Assembly: GCA_017432615.1 (NCBI GenBank)
Contig: JAFRIV010000046.1
Coordinates: 1-57,426 of the forward strand
Reading direction: 5' to 3'
Source: Oscillospiraceae bacterium
Lineage (GTDB): Bacteria; Bacillota; Clostridia; Oscillospirales; Oscillospiraceae
Length of the DNA stretch: 57,426 nt
Made by a program: the position numbers and the translations under genes. Of the stretch, positions 8,484 through 15,076 are shown one piece after another (positions within the stretch are counted from its first letter, which is position 1; each line of letters begins with the position of its first letter). A model generated the notes under the pieces. That model was not told where the DNA came from. It saw only the letters and a list, made by a program, of their open reading frames with translations, and searched no databases.

Positions 8484-9144
8484 TTTCAGTATCCTCCTGC
8501 TGCCTGAGGTAATCCAGCAGTCTGGACCGCGCACTGGCAATATGGGCTGTCATTGCTTTTTCTGCCGCTGCCTCGTCCCGCGAGGCAATGGCATCCAGGA
8601 CGGCGCGGTGCTCACTGGCAGACTGTTCGGCCTTGCCGGTGCTTTCAACAGTCGCTTTCCGGAATTTCTGAATTTTGGTGTGCAGCGGCATCAGGGTGTC
8701 ATAATACACGGCACTGCCTGCCAACCGGTAAATATTCTTGTGGAATTCACTGTCAAGGCTTTTGACCTTTTCACTGTCGCCCCGCTTAGCGTAAAAGTCC
8801 TGCAGATCCACCAGTTCCCGCAGGGAGGCAATTTCTTCTTCGGTGGCATGGCCGGCAGTCGCAGCCGCCGCCATTCCCTCCAGGCGTTCCCGCATCTCGT
8901 AGATGATCTCTGCATCGCCGGCGGTGATGCTGAGCACCAGCATGCCTTTTCCGCCCTCTTCCACGATATGCTCCTGTGCAAGACGCTTCAAAGCCTCCCT
9001 TACCGGTGTGCGGCTTACGCCCAGAGAGGCACAAAGCGCCATTTCCGTGAGGATGCTGCCTCTGGGATAAACACCGGAGAGAATGTCATTTTCCAGGCGT
9101 TCAAAAATCTGATCGGCCAAGGATGTCGGTCTGTGAGTGATCAT
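8470..9144 (-). CDS. GntR-family transcriptional regulator (FCD subfamily)
   Basis: A 224-residue regulator. Residues ~1-70 are a winged helix of GntR type (DQIFERLENDILSG, TEMALCASLGVSRTPVREALKRL). Residues ~80-215 are an all-helical FCD ligand domain with conserved Asp and His metal/ligand residues (DSEFHKNIY, SEHRAVLDAI). FCD regulators usually sense organic acids, often citrate-cycle intermediates, and repress their own operon. It lies between the citrate synthase gene (11-base gap) and aconitase (14-base overlap). AAAGGAGG precedes the ATG at good spacing. The likely operator is the palindrome at 10561-10594, whose centre TTGTATACAA fits the GntR consensus. The effector is not known. Confidence 0.9.
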   Translation of the reverse strand: MITHRPTSLADQIFERLENDILSGVYPRGSILTEMALCASLGVSRTPVREALKRLAQEHIVEEGGKGMLVLSITAGDAEIIYEMRERLEGMAAAATAGHATEEEIASLRELVDLQDFYAKRGDSEKVKSLDSEFHKNIYRLAGSAVYYDTLMPLHTKIQKFRKATVESTGKAEQSASEHRAVLDAIASRDEAAAEKAMTAHIASARSRLLDYLRQQEDTENGND

Positions 9145-9155
9145 GCTGTCCTCCT

Positions 9156-10532
9156 TTAAAGCCTTCTCAGGGCGCCGCCTGAAAGCTCTTCAATCATTTT
9201 TTCCAGTTCCACAACGCTCAGCGTAGTGACGCGTCCGCCCTCGTACTCTTTGTCGATTCGTTCCTTGAGACGAATGACAAGGTCATCGTGCTTGGTCAGG
9301 CACTGTGACGGAGGCAGTGCGTAGTTCTCGTTGATCCAGTAGGCTATGCCTGCCAGGCCGGAAGATTTGCCGATCATCACCGAGGGTTTGCGGTTTAAGA
9401 TTTTGCCGGTGTTGAAGATATTATAGATCGCTTCATCCTTCATCAGCCCGTCGGCATGGATGCCGGCACGCGTTACGTTAAAGCTGCTGCCCACGTAAGG
9501 CTGCATGGGCGGGATCTTGTAGCCGATCTCATTACGGTAATAGTCAGCGATCTCTGTGATCACAGTCGGATCCATACCGTCCATACTGCCGCGAAGGGAG
9601 GCGTATTCCATCACCATAGCCTCCAGCGGGACGTTGCCCGTGCGTTCCCCAATGCCCAGCAGGGTGCAGTTAACGGCACATGCACCGTAAAGCCAAGCCG
9701 TGGAGGCGTTGCTGACAGCTTTGTAGAAGTCATTGTGGCCGTGCCATTCCAGCATTTCACTCGGCACATCAGAATAGTGCTGCAGGCCGTAAATGATGCC
9801 GGGCACGCTGCGCGGCAGAGCAACTTCAGTAAACGGCACACCGTAACCGAGTGTATCGCAGGCGCGGATCTTCACCGGAACACCGGCATCCTGGCTCATT
9901 TTCATCAGCTCGTTGACAAAGGGGACGACAAAACCATAAAAATCTGCCCGGGTGACATCCTCCAGATGGCAGCGCGGTACCACGCCTGCCTCAAATGCCA
10001 TGGCGACGGTGGCCAGATATTTGTCCATGGCCTGCTTGCGCGTCAGCCCCAGTTTATTGAAAATATGATAATCGCTGCAGGAAACCAGGATCCCCGTTTC
10101 CTGGATGTTCAGGTCTTTGACCAGGCGAAAGTCTTCTTTCGTGGCGCGGATCCATGTGGTGATCTCCGGAAAATCAAGCCCGAGGTCCATGCACTGGGCA
10201 ATCGCCTCACGGTCCTTTTCACTGTAAACAAAAAACTCCGTCTGCCGGATAATGCCGTAAGGACCGCCAAGCTTGCTCATCAGCTTATACAGGTCGACGA
10301 TCTGTTTTACGGTATACGGTTCTATACTCTGCTGCCCGTCGCGGAAAGTCGTGTCGGTGATCCAGATCTCCTCCGGCATGCCCATCGGCACACGGCGGTG
10401 GTTGAAGGAAATGCGCGGCACCTCATCATAACTGAAAAGATCCGGATACAGGTTCGGTTTTTCCACATCCTGCAGGGAATAACGGTAGTTTCGCTGCTCC
10501 AGCAGGTTGGTTTTATTGGATAGTTCAAGCAT
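9156..10532 (-). CDS. Probable Re-type citrate synthase (homocitrate/isopropylmalate synthase family)
   Basis: A 458-residue TIM-barrel acyltransferase of the DRE metallolyase family. It carries TDTTFRDGQQS (residues 59-69) with catalytic Arg64 and Asp65, the metal-binding WHGHND segment, GIGERTGNVPLEA, and a C-terminal TRAGIHADG. Relatives with this length and N-terminal extension include the Re-citrate synthase of Clostridium kluyveri. The reading as citrate rather than isopropylmalate synthase rests on its operon with aconitase and isocitrate dehydrogenase and on the absence of leucine genes nearby. It would make citrate from acetyl-CoA and oxaloacetate with Re stereochemistry. The ATG at 10532 has TTGAGGA about seven bases upstream. 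First gene of its operon. Confidence 0.8.
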   Translation of the reverse strand: MLELSNKTNLLEQRNYRYSLQDVEKPNLYPDLFSYDEVPRISFNHRRVPMGMPEEIWITDTTFRDGQQSIEPYTVKQIVDLYKLMSKLGGPYGIIRQTEFFVYSEKDREAIAQCMDLGLDFPEITTWIRATKEDFRLVKDLNIQETGILVSCSDYHIFNKLGLTRKQAMDKYLATVAMAFEAGVVPRCHLEDVTRADFYGFVVPFVNELMKMSQDAGVPVKIRACDTLGYGVPFTEVALPRSVPGIIYGLQHYSDVPSEMLEWHGHNDFYKAVSNASTAWLYGACAVNCTLLGIGERTGNVPLEAMVMEYASLRGSMDGMDPTVITEIADYYRNEIGYKIPPMQPYVGSSFNVTRAGIHADGLMKDEAIYNIFNTGKILNRKPSVMIGKSSGLAGIAYWINENYALPPSQCLTKHDDLVIRLKERIDKEYEGGRVTTLSVVELEKMIEELSGGALRRL

Positions 10533-10560
10533 GTCTGCGTCCTCAATTTCTGAAAAAGAA

Positions 10561-10594
10561 TATCCGGTATTATTGTATACAACAATACCGGATA
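10561..10594. promoter_or_regulatory. 34-bp palindromic operator, probably for the GntR regulator
   Basis: Two 15-base arms (TATCCGGTATTATTG and its near complement, one mismatch) flank TATA, giving a centre TTGTATACAA at 10573-10582. The centre fits the GT-N-AC pattern of GntR operators. It starts just past the -10 box, covering the likely transcription start, as a repressor site would. Confidence 0.75.
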
Positions 10595-10597
10595 CGT

Positions 10598-10625
10598 ATT
10601 ATACACTTTTTCCTGCCGGTGTCAA
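10598..10625 (-). promoter_or_regulatory. Promoter of the citrate operon
   Basis: Minus-strand TTGACA (10620-10625) and TATAAT (10598-10603), both perfect consensus, are 16 bases apart and lie directly upstream of the palindrome. Confidence 0.8.
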
Positions 10626-10676
10626 GCGGAAATTGCCTGCCAGAGATCCCGTCAGCCCCTTACGACAGGTATATTT

Positions 10677-11159
10677 TTAAAGACGTGTAATATCGGTTTC
10701 AGCGGGGAGGCGTGAGAGGATGTAGTCCCTTACAAATGCCATATCTTCTGCCGGCACATAGATCCTGTGGGCTTTTCCTTTTCGCGTCAGTTCGATATAC
10801 CGCGGGGAAAAGGTCGCAGAAGTCGTCTTATCGAAATCCGAATAAACAGCGCTCCTCCCGTAGCCAGAGCGCACATATTCCTCCGTCATCTGATACTGCT
10901 CCTGCGGGTCCTCTGCCGAAGCGTACAGGCGGAAAAGCAGCAGTGAAAGGCCGAGCACGCCGCTGATGATCAGCAGGGAAAGCCACAGCATCTCCGAGGA
11001 GCGGGTCATCACCGCGAACATCCCCGCTACCAGGGCGAGGACAGAAAATGCGATGATGCAGGCTGTTTTTCCCTGCTCTGCCGCTTTCTGATGGAAATCC
11101 CTGTCGATGTTGCAGCTCCAGCAGTAAATGCCGGATGCGTCTTTTGTTACTCTGTCCAT
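10677..11159 (-). CDS. Small membrane protein of unknown function
   Basis: I do not recognise this 160-residue protein. Residues ~1-25 contain a CWSC pair (GIYCWSCNID). Residues ~30-50 and ~58-77 are two adjacent hydrophobic segments (IIAFSVLALVAGMFAVM, WLSLLIISGVLGLSLLLF), so it is probably a two-helix hairpin membrane protein. The C-terminal half is soluble and rich in charged residues, ending in FVRDYILSRLP. The overall shape, a short pair of helices followed by a PH-like or YcxB-like domain, is seen in several small Bacillota membrane proteins, but I cannot assign a family. The ATG at 11159 is a choice: a TTG at 11189 overlapping the previous stop is possible, and neither has a strong ribosome binding site. 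Confidence 0.6.
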   Translation of the reverse strand: MDRVTKDASGIYCWSCNIDRDFHQKAAEQGKTACIIAFSVLALVAGMFAVMTRSSEMLWLSLLIISGVLGLSLLLFRLYASAEDPQEQYQMTEEYVRSGYGRSAVYSDFDKTTSATFSPRYIELTRKGKAHRIYVPAEDMAFVRDYILSRLPAETDITRL

Positions 11160-11185
11160 AAAATGATCTCTTTTTTTTAACTTTA

Positions 11186-12505
11186 TCAAGTCATATAATG
11201 GTCAATATTCCAACCGAGATATAAAGGAAGACTGATCGTCGGCGTTTTTTCGCAAAGGTTTTCGGCTATATTTTTTCGTGACAGTTTGAAACCAAGTCTG
11301 GGTTCATATTTTTTGCAAAACTGTCTGTAACTTTTTGCCTGGGTGTTATCTGCCGATTTCACTTCTACCGGTACAATCTCTCCGGAGAATTCAAAAACAA
11401 AATCGACTTCGGCGACATTTCCCGAGCGCCAGAAATACGGTTCTTTACCTTTTGCCCGCAGTTCATTTAACACATAGTTTTCAGCGAAAGCGCCTTTATA
11501 CCGGATATAATTGTCTGACTCTTCCAGTATGGTCATTGCTGATACATTTGACTTTGCCCGCAGCAGGCCAATATCGGCCAGATACACTTTAAAGGCTGTT
11601 TTATCAGCAGATCCGGACAAGGGTAATTCCGGATTACTCACCAGTTCCGTCCGGATGATGAGCCCCGCATCCTTCAGCCATTGAAGAGCATCTTCCAGCT
11701 CCGCAGAACGCTTTCCTTCTTTCACATGGGAAAAAACAAATTTATTGTTCTCCTTCGCGAGCTGGACAGGTACAGAATCCCATATCCATCTTATTTTCGG
11801 TATCTCACTGACCGGCGCATGTTTTGAAAAATCATCCGCATAATCGTTTAAGATTTCTCTTTGAACCCCTTCCACTTCATCGGTGTCGTGTGTACTGATC
11901 CACGTTTTTACAGCTTCCGGCATTCCGCCGACAATATAATACTCTTTCAGCAGATTCTCCATTGGGACAGAATACAGAGGGGGAATTACCCGGTCCTTAG
12001 GCCAATCCCGAAAGATATCGATCAGATCCTGTCTGCCGCTGGCTATGATAAATTCTTTAAAACTCATCGGATAGAGCTGCAGCCGGTTCACTTTACCAAC
12101 CGGAAAGGATATTTGCTCCCGCTTTAAAGCAACTCCAAGCAATGATCCGGCGCAGATAAGATGAAGCTCCCTCATATTCTCGCAAAAATATTTTAACGAG
12201 GTGATGGCCGGCGGGCATTCCTGGATCTCATCAAAGAAGAGAAGTGTCTTTCCCGGAATGATTTTTGTTTTGTAGCGTATTTCCAGTTCACTGAGGATTC
12301 TTTTGACATCGAAATCATAGTCAAATATCCCGGATATGTTATCAGCTGCTTCAAAGTTTACACAAAGAAAGCTTTCAAAGTTTTCTCTTCCATATTTTTC
12401 AACAATATAGGTTTTACCGCACTGCCTGACGCCGGTCAATAATAAGGGCTTCCGGCCTGGCTTGCTCTGCCACTGCTTTAGGGCTTCCATTATTTCTCTG
12501 TACAT
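11186..12505 (-). CDS. AAA ATPase with DUF4143 C-terminal domain
   Basis: A 439-residue protein of the common prokaryotic AAA_14/DUF4143 family. The Walker A motif is GVRQCGKT (residues 25-32), Walker B is LLFFDEIQE (near residue 90), and a sensor Ser lies in ICAGSLLG. The C-terminal DUF4143 region ends in AEVDFVFEF...PVEVKSA, which resembles a PD-(D/E)XK nuclease core. The family is widespread, highly duplicated and functionally uncharacterised; links to mobile or defence contexts have been proposed for relatives, but nothing here proves one. The start has AGGAGG nearby. Its base composition is more AT-rich than the flanking citrate and cyclophilin genes, and its promoter sits in an unusual repeat array (12518-12603). 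Confidence 0.85.
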   Translation of the reverse strand: MYREIMEALKQWQSKPGRKPLLLTGVRQCGKTYIVEKYGRENFESFLCVNFEAADNISGIFDYDFDVKRILSELEIRYKTKIIPGKTLLFFDEIQECPPAITSLKYFCENMRELHLICAGSLLGVALKREQISFPVGKVNRLQLYPMSFKEFIIASGRQDLIDIFRDWPKDRVIPPLYSVPMENLLKEYYIVGGMPEAVKTWISTHDTDEVEGVQREILNDYADDFSKHAPVSEIPKIRWIWDSVPVQLAKENNKFVFSHVKEGKRSAELEDALQWLKDAGLIIRTELVSNPELPLSGSADKTAFKVYLADIGLLRAKSNVSAMTILEESDNYIRYKGAFAENYVLNELRAKGKEPYFWRSGNVAEVDFVFEFSGEIVPVEVKSADNTQAKSYRQFCKKYEPRLGFKLSRKNIAENLCEKTPTISLPLYLGWNIDHYMT

Positions 12506-12517
12506 ACTTCCTCCTGC

Positions 12518-12603
12518 AAAACTCCTGCGACTTTTGCAACAATTATAACAAAACTCCTATGACTTTTGCAAGTGTTTTTGAAAAACTCCTATGACTTTTG
12601 CAA
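12518..12603. repeat. Three 22-bp direct repeats with 32-bp period
   Basis: Copies at 12518-12539, 12550-12571 and 12582-12603 are separated by 10 bases each. Read on the minus strand each is TTGCAAAAGTC followed by ATAGGAGTTTT (first copy GCAGGAGTTTT). The period is close to three helical turns. Copies two and three are identical. Confidence 0.9.
12542..12571 (-). promoter_or_regulatory. Promoter of the AAA ATPase gene, embedded in the repeats
   Basis: Minus-strand TTGCAA (12566-12571, the start of repeat two) and TATAAT (12542-12547) are 18 bases apart. Repeat one then covers the region just downstream of the start and repeat three lies upstream of -35, so binding to the repeats should affect transcription. 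Confidence 0.55.
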
Positions 12604-12751
12604 ATCTCCTCGTTATGAGCTCGATTTCGGCTCACTTGCAAAGTGAGGTTCCAGTTTGCAAGAGTACGCTCCGGTTAATCCAAATTTTCAAAAGAAAGCA
12701 CTGAAAAGAAAGGCAACGGACAGAACTTAGTCTTACAAATCTGACGGTTAA

Positions 12752-12782
12752 GTTTGCAGGGCTGAAAATCAGCCTTGCAAAC
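12752..12782. promoter_or_regulatory. 14-bp perfect hairpin containing TTGCAA motifs
   Basis: GTTTGCAGGGCTGA pairs with TCAGCCTTGCAAAC around an AAA loop (one G-T pair). It lies in the 408-base gap between the AAA gene and the cyclophilin gene. That gap holds six TTGCAA hexamers in all, including the three repeats. Function unknown; a terminator role on the plus strand is weak because the T-run begins ten bases later. Confidence 0.5.
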
Positions 12783-12799
12783 GGAAAGGCAGTTTTTTG

Positions 12800-12828
12800 T
12801 GGACACGGTGCTGTTTTGATGGTAAAAT
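12800..12828 (+). promoter_or_regulatory. Promoter of the cyclophilin lipoprotein gene
   Basis: TGGACA (12800-12805) and TAAAAT (12823-12828) are 17 bases apart, about 85 bases before the start codon. Confidence 0.55.
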
Positions 12829-12913
12829 ATTCTCCGGACGGCAGGGATCCCTTCCTGATCTGTCGGGAATGAAATGCTCCTGGGATCGATGTCGTCAGAA
12901 AGGAAAACAGAAC

Positions 12914-13495
12914 ATGAAAAAAATCATTCCGATGCTTCTGCTCGCGGCAATGCTTCTCTGTGCCTGCGGAAAGAAGGCTGAACCCTCTGAAAAAAGGATC
13001 GGCATCCATCACGTCGAAATCAATATAAAAGACTGCGGCACAGTGAAAGTCGAACTGGACGGAGATACCGCACCGATCACCGTGCAGAACTTCCTTGATC
13101 TGGCCAAAGCCGGTTTTTATAACGGCCTGACCTTTCACCGTATTATTGACGGATTTATGATCCAGGGCGGAGATCCCAACGGAAACGGGACCGGCGGTTC
13201 GGGCAAAAATATCAAAGGAGAATTCAAGGCAAACGGGGTGGAGAACGGTATCTCCCATACGAAAGGAGTGATCTCCATGGCCCGTTCCAGTGCACCGGAC
13301 AGCGCCAGTTCCCAGTTTTTCATCATGGTTGCCGATTATCCCTCTCTCGACGGGCAGTATGCGGCATTCGGCCATGTTACGGAAGGCCAGGAAGTTGCAG
13401 ACCGGATTGCAAAAGATGCCAGACCTGTCGATAATAACGGGACGATCCCAGCCGCTGAACAGCCGGTCATAGAAAGCATTGTTGTGATAGACTGA
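12914..13495 (+). CDS. Cyclophilin-type peptidyl-prolyl isomerase lipoprotein
   Basis: A 193-residue exported protein. Residues 1-17 form a lipoprotein signal (MKKIIPMLLLAAMLLCAC) with Cys18 as the probable lipidated residue, so it should sit on the outer face of the cytoplasmic membrane. Residues ~35-190 are a compact bacterial cyclophilin domain with the active-site pattern FHRIIDGFMIQGGDP and SSQFFIMVAD...LDGQYAAFG. It would catalyse proline cis-trans isomerisation during folding of exported proteins, possibly including the large repeat proteins encoded nearby, though that link is only inference. The ATG at 12914 is chosen over an in-frame upstream ATG at 12797 because it begins the signal peptide and follows GAAAGGAAAAC. 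Confidence 0.92.
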   Translation: MKKIIPMLLLAAMLLCACGKKAEPSEKRIGIHHVEINIKDCGTVKVELDGDTAPITVQNFLDLAKAGFYNGLTFHRIIDGFMIQGGDPNGNGTGGSGKNIKGEFKANGVENGISHTKGVISMARSSAPDSASSQFFIMVADYPSLDGQYAAFGHVTEGQEVADRIAKDARPVDNNGTIPAAEQPVIESIVVID

Positions 13496-13536
13496 GAGAC
13501 CGTCGCCCTCTGCCGGGGGCAACAGACACCAAGTGA

Positions 13537-14892
13537 TCATTCTTTCCAGCGGCCGCTGAGATAAAAAATACAACCGATCAGAAAAGGCATAAATCCGGCA
13601 AGGGAATCGCCCATCCAGAAACCGAGACAATCCAGCTTCAGCCCGAAACCAAGCAGCGCGGCAAGGCCGATACGGGCAATCACACCGTCAATAATGGCTA
13701 CCGCCAGGTTCAGTTTCGGCCTGCCAGAACCGTTGATCAGGGCAAAGCTGACGCTTCGTGTTGCCGCACCGAAGAAATTCATGATGATCGGGAGTGTAAG
13801 CACAGAGGCCAGACCCAGCACCTCCGCATCAGATGTAAAGACGGAATAAATGGCTTCCGGCCAGATCCGGAGAATGAGAGAAGCAAGTGCCGCAATGCCC
13901 GTGCCGATGGTCAGAATCAGCAAAAGGGTCTGATTGACTCTTCTGGTTTTTCCGGCAGAGAGATTCTGCCCTACCATGGTGCTGCCTGCCGTGGTAAAAG
14001 AGGTGGATATCACCCCGCTCATCACATTGATCTTGTTAAAGATCCCTGCCAGCGCAGAGTAGGTCACGTCAAAGAGGTTGATCCATGCGGTCAGAATAAT
14101 TTTGGAAAAGCTGATCGCTGCCGACTGGATCGCCATCGGAATACCCAGGGCCAGCAGGCGCAGAAGGGCAGATCTGTCGATCCGGAAACTGGCAGGGCGG
14201 AAATCAAAGCCGAAGCTCTCCCGGTTGCGGTAGAGATAGACAAGCGCGACCAGAAAGCTGGTTCCCTGGCCGATTACGGTTGCCAGTGCTGCGCCGAAAA
14301 CCGCAAGCCCCAGGTATTTGACAAAAAGAATGTCAAGCACGGTATTGAGAATGGCTGCAATGGCAATGAAAACAAAAGGACGCCGGCTGTCGCCCATGCC
14401 GCGCAAAATCGCACTGACGATGTTATAACCGTAGATAAATGCCAGCCCGCAAATGCAGGTTACGGTATAGTCCATTGTATACTGTGCCGATGCTGCAGGG
14501 GTATTCAGCCATTGTAAGATAGAACTGCGCAATCCGTAACAGACAAAAGAGATGACGATCGAACTCCCAAGAAGAAAGCTGAACATTGTTCCGATGGTCT
14601 TTTTTACCTGTTCCAGCTGCCCGGCTCCCACAGCCCTTGCAATGATGACCTGCCCGGCCGAAGAAAACCCCATGGCCACAAAGGTCAGCAGATGCAGGAT
14701 ATCCCCTCCGATGGAAACAGCGGACAGACCGGCCTTCCCGATGAAATTGCCGACGATGATCATGTCCACAAGATTATAGACTGCCTGCAGTGCGTTGGAG
14801 AAAAAAAGAGGCAGCGCAAAGCGCAGCAGCTGAGCAGCAACCGGACCCTTTGTGAGGTCCCGGATCATTGCGGGAGAGGATGCCTTCTCCAT
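13537..14892 (-). CDS. MATE-family multidrug efflux transporter
   Basis: A 451-residue integral membrane protein with twelve predicted hydrophobic segments. It has the MATE N-terminal pattern LPLFFSNALQAVYNLVDMIIVGNFIG, a repeated half with NKINVMSGVISTSFTTAGSTMVGQNL, and GAGQ/SAGK motifs after the second helix of each half. Members export cationic drugs or metabolites using sodium or proton gradients. It stands alone on the minus strand, with its own promoter at 14940-14969 and a diverging papain-sortase gene on the other side. The substrate cannot be told from sequence. Confidence 0.92.
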   Translation of the reverse strand: MEKASSPAMIRDLTKGPVAAQLLRFALPLFFSNALQAVYNLVDMIIVGNFIGKAGLSAVSIGGDILHLLTFVAMGFSSAGQVIIARAVGAGQLEQVKKTIGTMFSFLLGSSIVISFVCYGLRSSILQWLNTPAASAQYTMDYTVTCICGLAFIYGYNIVSAILRGMGDSRRPFVFIAIAAILNTVLDILFVKYLGLAVFGAALATVIGQGTSFLVALVYLYRNRESFGFDFRPASFRIDRSALLRLLALGIPMAIQSAAISFSKIILTAWINLFDVTYSALAGIFNKINVMSGVISTSFTTAGSTMVGQNLSAGKTRRVNQTLLLILTIGTGIAALASLILRIWPEAIYSVFTSDAEVLGLASVLTLPIIMNFFGAATRSVSFALINGSGRPKLNLAVAIIDGVIARIGLAALLGFGLKLDCLGFWMGDSLAGFMPFLIGCIFYLSGRWKE

Positions 14893-14939
14893 AAAAGAGT
14901 GTATTCCTTTCTTAAAAGCGTTTCAGGACGGCTGAAAGC

Positions 14940-14969
14940 ATTATAACCCCGGCATCAAACCCTTGTAAA
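14940..14969 (-). promoter_or_regulatory. Promoter of the MATE transporter gene
   Basis: Minus-strand TTTACA (14964-14969) and TATAAT (14940-14945) are 18 bases apart, about 47 bases before the start codon. Confidence 0.65.
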
Positions 14970-15076
14970 GCTTTCTTTCCTTAAGATATCCGGATCTGAC
15001 TTGAGAAAAATGCCGGTACCTCTGCCGGCGATGTGAAGCAGAGGGAAACACCGAAGATCTTTCAAGGAGACGAGAC

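Noticed and set aside
10322-10606. A 94-codon minus-strand frame over the citrate operon operator
   Set aside because: It crosses the palindrome, overlaps citrate synthase in another frame and has no ribosome binding site.
12518-12603. Three evenly spaced repeats considered as a CRISPR array
   Set aside because: Spacers are only 10 bases and there are no cas genes; the repeats lie over a promoter instead.
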